DNA of 36,666 bases from Proteiniphilum sp. Lineage in GTDB: Bacteria; Bacteroidota; Bacteroidia; Bacteroidales; Dysgonomonadaceae. Within the stretch, counting starts at the first letter, position 1; every line of letters starts with the position of its first letter. The stretch lies in contig JAIRSV010000152.1 in assembly GCA_031255275.1 (NCBI GenBank), positions 1 to 36,666 on the forward strand, written 5' to 3'. Positions 23,257 to 31,132 of the stretch are shown piece by piece. Below the pieces are notes generated by a model. The model was not told the origin of the DNA. It saw only the letters and a program-made list of their open reading frames with translations, and did not search any database. Both the position numbers and the translations under genes were made by a program.

Positions 23257-25485
23257 TTACACCCAATCCACATTATAATATAGGAGTACCTGTTTGAAGC
23301 GATTATTTTCCCGGAAGCGGGATTCGGCCGATTTGATCAGTTCTCTGGCGCGGGCGGGCGAAAACTGATTTTCGATTTTCAGTAAAATTTCGCGGATGTT
23401 CTGTTGCCGGATACGGCTGATTACCGGCTTGCCCGGCCCGAGGACTCTGCTGCCGAGCGACTGTTTCAGCAGCTGGGCGAGGGAGGCCGCGCCCGCTTCG
23501 GCTATCTGCTCGTCTTTGTGTTTCAATACAATGGAAATAAGGCGGGTGAACGGTGGATAGTTGAAGAGTTCCCTCTCGGCGATCTGGGAATGATAAAAGC
23601 CTGCGTAATCGTTGCGGGTGACGAACCTGTAAACGGGCTGTTCCGGGTCGGCCGTTTGAATGATGACTGTCCCCTGCCTGTCTCTGCGGCCTGCTCGTCC
23701 GGCTGCCTGTGTGATCAGCTGGAAGCCGCGCTCGTGGGAACGGAAATCGGGATAGTTCAGCAGCGAATCGGCGGCGATAATGCCTACTACTCGTACATTC
23801 CCGAAGTCTAACCCTTTTGAAATCATCTGTGTCCCTATCAGTATCCGGATACGGTTTTCCTGAAAGTCGCCGATGAGGCGCCCGTATGAATCCCGACTGC
23901 GGACAGTGTCGCCGTCCATCCGGCCTGTCTCCGCTCCGGGGAAAAGCCGGGAGACTTCTTCTTCCAGCTGTTCCGTTCCCGCTCCGAGGGATTTCAATTC
24001 TCCGCCGCGGCAGCAGGGACATTCTGCCGGCAGGGGGATGGTGGCGCTGCAGTGGTGACATATCAGTTTGTGTGCCTTTTTGTGCCAGGTGAGTGTGACG
24101 TCGCAGTGTTTGCATTTGGGCGTCCAGGCACATGCCGTACATTCGATCACGGGGGCGAAGCCGCGGCGGTTGCGGAAGAGTATGACCTGTTCACCGTTTT
24201 CCAGTGCCTGGCTGATCTCTTCTGTCAGCGCGGGGGAGAGCGCCGTTTTCATTTTCTTCCGCAGGCGCAGTTCTCTGGTGTTTTCCAGCCGGATGAGGGG
24301 GGGGGCGATTTTGCCGAAGCGTTCATTGAGGGTGACCAGTCCGTATTTTCCGGCCCGGGCGTTATAATAGGATTCTACGGAGGGGGTGGCTGAACCCAGC
24401 AGCGTTTTTGCTCCTGATATGCGGGCCAGCATGAGGGCTGTGTCGCGGGCGTGATAGCGGGGCGAAGGTTCGGATTGTCTGTAAGCGGTTTCGTGTTCCT
24501 CGTCCACGATCACAAGTCCCAGGCGCCGGAACGGGAGGAAGAGGGAGGAGCGTACGCCCAGTATGATTTCGTAAGGTGTTTCGGACAGCATCTTCAGCCA
24601 GATTTCCGTTCGCTCGTGTTCGTCGATCCCGGAGTGGTAGATGCCTATCCGGTCGCCGAAAACGGCCTGGAGTCGCTGGGTGAGTTGCGTGGTCAGTGCT
24701 ATTTCGGGGAGGAGGTAGAGGGTTTGTTTGCCTTCGCTGAGGTGTTGACGGATGAGATGGATGTAGATTTCTGTTTTGCCGCTGGAGGTGACGCCGTGCA
24801 AAAGGACGGTTTGTCTGTCGGAAAAGCTGTTGCGGACAGCGTCCAGCGCTTTCTGCTGCTCTTCGCTCAGCGGAAAGGGGTGGCGGATGGGGGTGATTTC
24901 GCGGCGGAGGCGGCTTGCTTCCACGGTGTGGGTGTGCAGAATTTTTTTCTGAAGCAGTCCGTTCAGTACGGCCGGGGAGTAGCTCCGAAGTTCTTTGATC
25001 TCTTTTCTGCTGATGCTTTCCCGACCGGTTTCGTTGAGGAAGTGTGCTATCTCGTCGAGCAGCACTTGCTGTTTTCGTGCTCTTCCGGGGGTTGCGGCGG
25101 CGGTGGACGCGGGAGTGATGCGGAGGTGTGTCTCGCTTTTGGGGATGAAGCCGGGTTGCAGGTCGGCGGGTGTCATCGGGGCGGGGAGTGCTGCTTTGAA
25201 TACGTCGCCCGGTGAGGATAGGTAATAGAAAGAGATCCATTCCCAGAGGTCCAGTTGCTGTCCGGTTACGACAGGGGCTGAATCTGTAAGGGAACGGATC
25301 TCTTTGACTGTAAAATTTCCGGGGGGTTGCCGGTGCAGCTTTGTGACGATTGCGGTGTAATATTTTCGCCGTCCGAAGGGTACGGTAACCCTGAATCCGC
25401 GTCCGATCCGGCTCTGCATTTCATCCGGAACGGCGTATGTGTACGTGCCGGAGAGCGGGAGCGGCAATATTACATCGGCGTACAT
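23257..25485 (-). CDS. priA: Replication restart helicase PriA (primosomal protein N')
   Basis: PriA recognises collapsed forks and reloads the replicative helicase. The 742-residue protein has the N-terminal fork-binding domain (MYADVILPLPLSGTYTY), Walker A LLHGVTSSGKTEIY, Walker B IVDEEH, and the eight cysteines of the two zinc sites (CTACAWTPKCKHC, then CHHCSATIPLPAECPCC). Helicase motifs IGTQMISKGLDF and QAAGRAGRRD complete it. It starts three bases after the stop of the barrel gene upstream, so it is read from that gene's promoter. Confidence 0.96.
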   Translation of the reverse strand: MYADVILPLPLSGTYTYAVPDEMQSRIGRGFRVTVPFGRRKYYTAIVTKLHRQPPGNFTVKEIRSLTDSAPVVTGQQLDLWEWISFYYLSSPGDVFKAALPAPMTPADLQPGFIPKSETHLRITPASTAAATPGRARKQQVLLDEIAHFLNETGRESISRKEIKELRSYSPAVLNGLLQKKILHTHTVEASRLRREITPIRHPFPLSEEQQKALDAVRNSFSDRQTVLLHGVTSSGKTEIYIHLIRQHLSEGKQTLYLLPEIALTTQLTQRLQAVFGDRIGIYHSGIDEHERTEIWLKMLSETPYEIILGVRSSLFLPFRRLGLVIVDEEHETAYRQSEPSPRYHARDTALMLARISGAKTLLGSATPSVESYYNARAGKYGLVTLNERFGKIAPPLIRLENTRELRLRKKMKTALSPALTEEISQALENGEQVILFRNRRGFAPVIECTACAWTPKCKHCDVTLTWHKKAHKLICHHCSATIPLPAECPCCRGGELKSLGAGTEQLEEEVSRLFPGAETGRMDGDTVRSRDSYGRLIGDFQENRIRILIGTQMISKGLDFGNVRVVGIIAADSLLNYPDFRSHERGFQLITQAAGRAGRRDRQGTVIIQTADPEQPVYRFVTRNDYAGFYHSQIAERELFNYPPFTRLISIVLKHKDEQIAEAGAASLAQLLKQSLGSRVLGPGKPVISRIRQQNIREILLKIENQFSPARARELIKSAESRFRENNRFKQVLLYYNVDWV

Positions 25486-25488
25486 CGA

Positions 25489-26121
25489 TCAGAAGAAGAC
25501 CGACGCGGTGAGTGACCAGATGCCTTTGTTGTTATTGAGCAGGGCGTCGTCCCATTTGGGTTCGTTCACTGAATAGTCGTCAGTCAGTTTCAGCTGGTAG
25601 TTGAAGCCTACCTGCACGCGGCTGATGATGTCGGCGCCTATGCCGAAATTCAGTCCTGACTGGAATTTCTTTTCGCCGATGTCTCCAAAAACGTCCTCAA
25701 GCTTTTCGGAGCCGTCTCCGGCTATCTTAATCTGCATATACGGCCCGGCTGCAAGGTAGACTTTCAGGAGGGACAGGAGGCCGATCCGGTATTTCAGGTT
25801 GAGCGGCACGTCGATGTAATGAGAGGTTAATTCGTCGATACGGACTTTTTTCTCTTCGTCATTTACTTTATTTACTTTCATTTTTTCGTTACTGTAGAGC
25901 AGCGAGACGTCGAGTCCGAGCCCGATGAGGGGTAGTGTGAACTCTGCGACCGGGCCGATCTTGTAGGAGTTCATATTCTCTACGGAGTAGACATCTTTTG
26001 TCAGCGAGGGTGTGTTGATACCCACTTCGCCTTTTGCTCCGAAACGTACTTGTGCATTTACTGCTGCTCCTGTCATCAAAAACAGGACGAAACCGATTAA
26101 GAATAATTTGTTTGTTTTCAT
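25489..26121 (-). CDS. Outer-membrane beta-barrel protein (OMP_b-brl type)
   Basis: The 210-residue protein has a signal peptide (MKTNKLFLIGFVLFLMTGAAVNA then Q), then strands such as VRFGAKGEVGIN, IDVPLNLKYRIG and VYLAAGPYMQIK, and ends SLTASVFF with a terminal phenylalanine. It resembles the PorT/OMP_b-brl barrels common in Bacteroidota. I cannot name a function. It has a clear promoter, and priA follows after only three bases, an odd pairing of an envelope protein with a replication restart helicase. Confidence 0.85.
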   Translation of the reverse strand: MKTNKLFLIGFVLFLMTGAAVNAQVRFGAKGEVGINTPSLTKDVYSVENMNSYKIGPVAEFTLPLIGLGLDVSLLYSNEKMKVNKVNDEEKKVRIDELTSHYIDVPLNLKYRIGLLSLLKVYLAAGPYMQIKIAGDGSEKLEDVFGDIGEKKFQSGLNFGIGADIISRVQVGFNYQLKLTDDYSVNEPKWDDALLNNNKGIWSLTASVFF

Positions 26122-26164
26122 TTTGAATTTGTTTGATAAAATTGGATTTTTGCCTTAGGTTCTG

Positions 26165-26194
26165 CAAAGCTATAACATTTGAATGAATTTGCAA
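26165..26194 (-). promoter_or_regulatory. Promoter of the barrel-priA unit
   Basis: TTG (26194-26192), 19 bases, then TAGCTTTG (26172-26165) on the minus strand fit the consensus. The leader to the barrel ATG is about 37 bases. Confidence 0.75.
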
Positions 26195-26451
26195 CAGAAA
26201 GTGAAAAAAAATTTGCTCCTTTTGGCTTCCTCGAATCGTTTGACTTCCACTTAACCACATGCCGTCGCCTTTATATTGCGTAACTTTATTGTTGACGGTT
26301 GCATTATTGCCCTTAATGCTGTAACTGAACTTGTCGGTTACCTTCCATCTCTAAAAAGTGTTATGGTCAGCGTCCGCACACAAGAGTGCCATATCGCCTC
26401 TGCAGATTATAAGCCGGTTTGGTCTGACCGTTATTCATGGTTTATTCTCTG
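26195..26451. other. Intergenic, no supported gene
   Basis: A plus-strand frame (26276-26482) opens with TTG and encodes 68 residues without domain, signal peptide or promoter box, and it ends inside the tandem array. I see nothing else supportable. Confidence 0.4.
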
Positions 26452-26566
26452 GAATGAACGGCTGATTCCCGGGAGTGAATGACTGATTCCCGGGAGTGAA
26501 CTACTGATTCCCGGGAGTGAATGACTGATTCCCGGGAATGAACTACTGATTCCCGGGAATGAACGG
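26452..26566. repeat. 21-bp tandem array, five full units, with ATTCCCGGGAAT-type cores
   Basis: Units begin CTGATTCCCGGGAGTGAA at 26462, 26483, 26504, 26525 and 26546, after a partial unit at 26452-26461. The core ATTCCCGGGAAT is a perfect palindrome in the last two units and nearly so in the first three. The 3' ends of units one to four alternate TGA and CTA, so the true period may be 42 bases. There are no spacers, so it is not a CRISPR. Confidence 0.92.
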
Positions 26567-26641
26567 CCTGTCGGGAGGAAGGGGCGACGGGAAAGGGTTT
26601 GAAGCGCCTCACAGATTCATCCCGACCGCAGCGCAAGTTCC

Positions 26642-26688
26642 CCTCCCGAAAGTCGGGGGTGTGTCACAACGCAGCCGAATAACGCGAA
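26642..26688. repeat. Hairpin and short dispersed repeat
   Basis: CCCGA (26645-26649) and TCGGG (26653-26657) form a hairpin extended by flanking C and G runs. Directly after it CGCAGCCGAATAACGCGAA (26670-26688) matches, in inverted orientation and with a single base extra, the sequence at the right end of the window (36646-36666). Confidence 0.5.
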
Positions 26689-26728
26689 CGATGTGAGTGA
26701 ATAAGGTGCGCCGCACGATAAATATTTA

Positions 26729-26736
26729 TATTTTTG
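26729..26736 (+). promoter_or_regulatory. -7 box of the GH43-type gene
   Basis: TATTTTTG matches the -7 consensus. The transcript would start near 26743, which excludes an upstream ATG in the same frame at 26734 and supports the start at 26809. The -33 region is weak. Confidence 0.6.
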
Positions 26737-26808
26737 TCTCCGGTTTACGGAAATCAGTCCGGATCAAAAAACTGTTTTGAATACGAATATCAATTTACTT
26801 ATCAAGAA

Positions 26809-27795
26809 ATGAAAAGAGTCTTATTACTGCTGGCGGGGGCGATGTTTCTGTCCGCATGTGCAAACCAGGGAGGGAAAAATGACCGGGTACGGTATTCTTC
26901 CAACCCGATCGTCGAGGGATGGTATGCCGATCCCGAAGGTATCGTTTATGACAGCCTCTACTGGATATTCCCGACCCGTTCCGACGAATACGGGAAACAG
27001 GTATTTTTCGACTGCTTCTCTTCGCCGGACCTGGTGAACTGGAGCAAACACGGGAACATTATCGACACGGCGGAGGTGAAATGGGCGCGCCACGCCATGT
27101 GGGCGCCGGGTGTGATGGAGAGGGACGGGAAATATTATCTCTTCTTCTCGGCAAACGACATTCAGGACGGGAGCGAAACCGGAGGTATCGGCGTATCGGT
27201 CGCCGACCGGCCGGAAGGCCCTTACAAAGACCTGCTCGGCAAACCGATGATCAACGAAATCGTGCACGGGGCGCAGCCCATCGACCAGTTTGTTTTCAGG
27301 GACAACGATTCCACCTGTTATATGTTCTACGGCGGCTGGGGACACTGCAACGTGGTGCTGCTTAACGACGATTTTACCGGCATCAGGCCGTTTCCCGACG
27401 GGGAAGTCTACCGGGAGGTGACTCCCGAAGGATATACCGAGGGGCCGTTTATGTTCAAAAAAGACGGCAAATACTACTTCATGTGGTCGGAAGGCGGCTG
27501 GGGAGGCCCCGACTACCGGGTAGCCTACGCCATTGCCCACCACCCCCTCGGCCCTTTTGAAAGGATCGGGACAATCCTGCAGCAGAATCCCGATGTTGCC
27601 ACCGGAGCGGGACACCATTCCGTGATCCGCAAGCCGGGAAGCGACGACTGGTATATCGTCTATCACCGCCGCCCCCTGTCGGAAACCCATCACAATCACC
27701 GGGCTACCTGCATCGACCGGATGGAATTTGACGAAAACGGATATATCAAGCCGGTGGAAATTACTTTTCGCGGAGTCGAAGCCAATCCCCTGTAA
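26809..27795 (+). CDS. Glycoside hydrolase family 43-type lipoprotein
   Basis: This 328-residue protein begins with a lipoprotein signal, MKRVLLLLAGAMFLSAC, with lipobox LSAC and lipidation at C17. The body is a five-bladed propeller of the GH43 type. The expected acidic residues are D41 in WYADPEGIVYD, D159 in QPIDQFVF and E211 in YTEGPFMF, followed by the family's DGKYYFMWSEGGWG. Such enzymes usually act on arabinose- or xylose-containing glycans; the exact substrate cannot be read. It is not next to SusC/SusD genes, so it is not part of an evident polysaccharide locus. Starting at 26734 would remove the signal peptide position and precede the promoter box. Confidence 0.88.
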   Translation: MKRVLLLLAGAMFLSACANQGGKNDRVRYSSNPIVEGWYADPEGIVYDSLYWIFPTRSDEYGKQVFFDCFSSPDLVNWSKHGNIIDTAEVKWARHAMWAPGVMERDGKYYLFFSANDIQDGSETGGIGVSVADRPEGPYKDLLGKPMINEIVHGAQPIDQFVFRDNDSTCYMFYGGWGHCNVVLLNDDFTGIRPFPDGEVYREVTPEGYTEGPFMFKKDGKYYFMWSEGGWGGPDYRVAYAIAHHPLGPFERIGTILQQNPDVATGAGHHSVIRKPGSDDWYIVYHRRPLSETHHNHRATCIDRMEFDENGYIKPVEITFRGVEANPL

Positions 27796-27830
27796 CATTT
27801 CAGGAGACGGGGGGAGTGCCCTCTCCGGAG

Positions 27831-27860
27831 GAGCGCCTTTGCCGGATAAAGGCCCTCTTT
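27831..27860 (+). terminator. Terminator after the GH43-type gene
   Basis: GAG and GCCTTT (27831-27840) pair with AAAGGC and CTC (27848-27857) around a seven-base loop, and TTT follows before a C. It is a reasonable intrinsic terminator, 35 bases after the stop codon. Confidence 0.65.
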
Positions 27861-28131
27861 CTCAGCGTCATGACCGGTTCCGGACGCTCTTCGGAATACG
27901 CAGCTGACGGCGACGAGACGCCGCATATATTTTTTGTCCATAATGTCCCCTGAAGTAAAAAGCACCTCTTTTTAAATCTCTAAAGTTCAGCTACCTGATG
28001 CGGCACCGCAAATCGCGGCCTGCCGATCGGGGAAAAATGGACAAAAAAACAGCGCATATTTACCGGAAAGGAGGGGTATGATTGATAAAAAAAGGTTATT
28101 TTTTGACAACGGACGTTCGGATTTAATCGTA
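27861..28131. other. Intergenic, nothing recognised
   Basis: No open frame here has a domain, signal peptide or promoter box, and I see no repeat. The next recognisable element is the -7 box at 28132. Confidence 0.4.
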
Positions 28132-28139
28132 TATATTTG
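28132..28139 (+). promoter_or_regulatory. -7 box before the candidate short RNA
   Basis: TATATTTG matches the consensus. The nearest TTTG upstream (28102-28105) is 26 bases away, longer than usual, so strength is uncertain. Confidence 0.5.
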
Positions 28140-28145
28140 CCACCG

Positions 28146-28206
28146 AAAACGTGAGTTAAGAATGGATCAGGGGCTGCGTCCGATTTTCGGCGCCGCCCCT
28201 TTCTTC
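28146..28206 (+). ncRNA. Candidate short RNA or attenuated leader (about 60 nt)
   Basis: A -7 box (28132-28139) places a start near 28146. A strong stem follows: AGGGGC (28169-28174), GCG (28176-28178) and CCG (28180-28182) pair with CGG, CGC and GCCCCT (to 28200) around an ATTTT loop, and TTTCTTC follows. Promoter plus terminator without a coding frame between them would give an RNA of about 60 nucleotides. I recognise no known RNA family. It could also be a terminator protecting the thr operon from readthrough. Confidence 0.4.
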
Positions 28207-28334
28207 ATAAATACGGGTCACTCCCCCCTCCCCGGCAGCGGTAACGGCCGGCGGAAGAGCGTTTTCCCGCCTGTTTCCCGTCACAGACTTTGGGGCGCCC
28301 GCGTTGCCGTTTCCGGATAATTTCTTTGCTTTTA

Positions 28335-28365
28335 TTTCATTTCATCAATTATTCCCCTATCTTTG
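28335..28365 (+). promoter_or_regulatory. thr operon promoter
   Basis: TATCTTTG (28358-28365) is a full -7 match and TTTC (28335-28338) stands 19 bases upstream in the -33 position. Transcription would begin near 28372, leaving a long leader of about 315 bases before thrA. Confidence 0.7.
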
Positions 28366-28386
28366 CAGCAAATTCACAAGCCGGTG

Positions 28387-28461
28387 ATGCAAAAACTGTA
28401 TTCGACATATTTCCCCGCAACCTCTGCAATGATCATGACCCCCCGGGGGGTTATGCAATAA
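28387..28461 (+). CDS. Possible thr leader peptide (24 residues)
   Basis: About 15 bases after the predicted transcript start an ATG opens MQKLYSTYFPATSAMIMTPR followed by GVMQ and a TAA stop. The peptide has three threonine codons and the cluster M-I-M-T, amino acids all derived from the aspartate pathway that thrA serves. The last threonine codon starts a perfect palindrome of C6 and G6 (28438-28451), and a GC-rich hairpin (28498-28516) follows. This resembles an attenuator layout, but no U-run terminator is clear and homology is untested. Confidence 0.3.
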   Translation: MQKLYSTYFPATSAMIMTPRGVMQ

Positions 28462-28497
28462 TTATCATCCGCAAGCAAACACTGCTTGCCCTTTCCC

Positions 28498-28516
28498 GGC
28501 CGGTCAAGCCGGCCGT
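28498..28516 (+). promoter_or_regulatory. GC-rich hairpin in the thrA leader
   Basis: CGGCCGG (28498-28504) and CCGGCCG (28510-28516) form a perfect seven-pair stem with a five-base loop, 37 bases after the stop of the possible leader peptide. The T-tract follows only 17 bases later, so it is not a textbook terminator. Confidence 0.5.
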
Positions 28517-28686
28517 CACACAAAATAACAGTATTTTTATCCGTTACACACCGTTCCGCCATGCGGAAAAGCCGGTCATTATCATTAAGAACCCGGCGCG
28601 TGATGCGAACAATTGCCGGGCATCCGGAAAAAAAACGGTCTTGCCGTCATGGGACAAAAAAATGAACAAATAAAATAAGAATCAGT

Positions 28687-31131
28687 ATGAAAGTGATGAA
28701 ATTCGGGGGAACATCCGTAGGAAATCCCCAAAGCCTGCAACGAGTCAAAAATATCGTAGAACGGGAGCGCGAACCCGTCACAGTCGTCGTTTCGGCGCTG
28801 GGCGGCGTGACAGACCGCCTGCTGCTGGCCGCCGATTTTGCGTCGAACGGCAATTCGGGCTACCGGCCGCTGATCGAAGAGATCGTGGAACGGCACCGGG
28901 AGCTGATCGAAAAGATGGTCGCCTCTCCCGACGACAGCGAAGAGCTGAAACGGAAAACACACCGGCTGTTCGAAGAGCTGCGCAACATCCTGCAGGGCGT
29001 ATTCCTTATCGGCGACCTGTCGCAGAAGACCTCCGACAAGATAGTAAGCTACGGCGAACGCCTCTCATCCCTGATCATCAGCAAAGTGATCGACAGGGCG
29101 CAGTTATACGACGCCACGAAGTTCATCAAGACCGACAAACAGTTTCACAACCACATCCCCGATCTGGTGCGGTCGAACGAACTGATCCGTAAGACATTCT
29201 CCGAAAAGCCGGCGCCTCACGTGGCCGTCGTTCCCGGATTCATCTCGTCGAGCAACGACAGTAACGACATTACCAACCTGGGACGCGGGGGATCGGACTA
29301 CACAGCCGCCATCATCGCGGCGGCAACGGACGCCTCCGTCCTGGAGATATGGACGGACGTGGACGGGTTTATGACGGCCGACCCGAAGATCATCAATTCG
29401 GCGTATGTCATCGAAGAACTGTCGTTTATCGAAGCGATCGAACTCTCCAATTTCGGCGCAAAGGTGATCTATCCTCCCACCATCTTTCCCGTCTATCACA
29501 AGAATATACCCATACGGGTCAAAAACACGTTCCGCCCCGAAGCGGAAGGTACGCTCATCCGAAACATCCGTCCCACGCGCAACGGCAAGATCATCAAAGG
29601 CATCTCGTCGATCAGCGACACGGCGCTGATCACCATTCAGGGACTGGGCATGGTCGGCGTCATCGGCGTCAACAGGCGCATCTTCTCCTCGCTGGCCGAC
29701 AACGGCGTCAGCGTCTTCATCGTCTCGCAGGCGTCGTCCGAAAACAGCACCTCCATCGGCGTACGCTCGCAGGACGCGCTCCTGTCGCAGAAGGTACTCA
29801 GAAAGGAATTTGCCCACGAAATCGGCATGGGAAGCATTAACGACATCATCGTGGAGTATGATCTGGCCACCATCGCCATCGTGGGACAGAACATGCGACA
29901 CGTACCCGGCATTGCCGCGAAATTCTTCGGCGCGCTGGGACGCAACGGCATCAGCATCGTCGTCCTGGCGCAGGGAGCCGGAGAGACCAACATCTCGTGC
30001 GTAATCGCCAAGTCTGACCTGAAAAAGGCGCTTAACGTGATTCACGACTCCTTTTTCCTGTCGCCCTATCAGGAACTGAACCTCTTCGTCGTCGGGACAG
30101 GCACCGTGGGCGGCAACCTGCTGGAACAGATCAGGCTGCAGCAGAACACGCTCAAGGAACAGAACAAACTGCGGGTTAATATCGTCGGCATAGCCAACGG
30201 GCGCAGGGCGCTGTTTGCCCGGGAAGGAATCCCGCTGGACGGATATTTCGACAACCTGATGACGAACGGCGCACAGAGTTCACCCGAACGCATCAGGGAT
30301 GAGATTCTGAAAATGAATATCTTCAACTCCGTTTTCGTCGACTGTACCGCAAGCCCCGACATCGCGAAACTCTACAGCGAGCTGATGGCGAAAAACATTT
30401 CGGTGGTCACCGCCAACAAGATCGCCGCCTCGTCCGGTTACGAAAACTATCGCCTCCTGAAAGAAACCGCCCGCAAGGCGGGAGTGAAATTCCTCTTTGA
30501 GACGAACGTGGGGGCCGGACTTCCCATCATCAACACGATGAACTCGCTGATCAATTCGGGCGACAGGATCGTGAAGCTGGAAGCCGTGCTCTCCGGAACG
30601 CTGAACTTCATCTTCAACACGCTCAGCGGGGAGATTCCCTTCAGCAGAGCGGTGCGGATGGCGGTAGAGGCGAAATTCGCCGAACCTGACCCGCGCATCG
30701 ACCTGAGCGGACTTGACGTCACGCGAAAGCTGGTAATCCTCTCGCGCGAAGCAGGTGCCTGCGTAAACCGGTCGGACGTGAAGAAAAACCTTTTCGTACC
30801 GCAGAAATATTTCGACGGCTCGCTGGAAGAGTTCTGGCAAACCATCCCCGAAATGGACGCCTCGTTCGAGATCCGCCGGCAGGAGCTGGCGAAAGAGGGA
30901 AAGCGACTCCGGTTCGTAGCGTCGTACGACAGCGGCAAGTGCGAAGTCGGCCTGCGGGAGGTGGAACAGGGACATCCTTTCTACGACCTGGAGGGCAGCA
31001 ACAACATCATCATGATTACCACCGGACGCTACAACGAATATCCGATGGTCATCAAAGGTTACGGCGCCGGCGCCGGCGTGACGGCTGCCGGCGTATTCTC
31101 GGACATCATCTCTATTGCGAACATCCGGTAG
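28687..31131 (+). CDS. thrA: Bifunctional aspartokinase / homoserine dehydrogenase
   Basis: This 814-residue enzyme makes aspartyl phosphate and later reduces aspartate semialdehyde to homoserine, the first and third steps toward threonine and methionine. The kinase domain starts MKVMKFGGTSVG and has NLGRGGSDYTAA (198-208). Two ACT regulatory regions lie about 315-455 (ITIQGLGMVGVIG, TIAIVGQNMRHVPGIA), where threonine would bind. The dehydrogenase NAD(P) loop is VVGTGTVGG at 468-476, with TANKIA and the LEAVLSGTLNFIFN signature further on. It leads the operon with the apgM-like gene, which starts one base after its stop. Confidence 0.97.
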   Translation: MKVMKFGGTSVGNPQSLQRVKNIVEREREPVTVVVSALGGVTDRLLLAADFASNGNSGYRPLIEEIVERHRELIEKMVASPDDSEELKRKTHRLFEELRNILQGVFLIGDLSQKTSDKIVSYGERLSSLIISKVIDRAQLYDATKFIKTDKQFHNHIPDLVRSNELIRKTFSEKPAPHVAVVPGFISSSNDSNDITNLGRGGSDYTAAIIAAATDASVLEIWTDVDGFMTADPKIINSAYVIEELSFIEAIELSNFGAKVIYPPTIFPVYHKNIPIRVKNTFRPEAEGTLIRNIRPTRNGKIIKGISSISDTALITIQGLGMVGVIGVNRRIFSSLADNGVSVFIVSQASSENSTSIGVRSQDALLSQKVLRKEFAHEIGMGSINDIIVEYDLATIAIVGQNMRHVPGIAAKFFGALGRNGISIVVLAQGAGETNISCVIAKSDLKKALNVIHDSFFLSPYQELNLFVVGTGTVGGNLLEQIRLQQNTLKEQNKLRVNIVGIANGRRALFAREGIPLDGYFDNLMTNGAQSSPERIRDEILKMNIFNSVFVDCTASPDIAKLYSELMAKNISVVTANKIAASSGYENYRLLKETARKAGVKFLFETNVGAGLPIINTMNSLINSGDRIVKLEAVLSGTLNFIFNTLSGEIPFSRAVRMAVEAKFAEPDPRIDLSGLDVTRKLVILSREAGACVNRSDVKKNLFVPQKYFDGSLEEFWQTIPEMDASFEIRRQELAKEGKRLRFVASYDSGKCEVGLREVEQGHPFYDLEGSNNIIMITTGRYNEYPMVIKGYGAGAGVTAAGVFSDIISIANIR

Positions 31132-31132
31132 T

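Noticed and set aside
24362..25240. 292-residue minus-strand frame inside priA
   Set aside because: It is a shifted frame of priA with Arg/Pro/His-rich low-complexity output.
28078..28673. Two plus-strand frames (80 and 127 residues) before thrA
   Set aside because: They run through predicted promoters, a terminator-like stem and the leader, and their translations have no domain. The repeated isoleucines in the second come from an AT-rich stretch.
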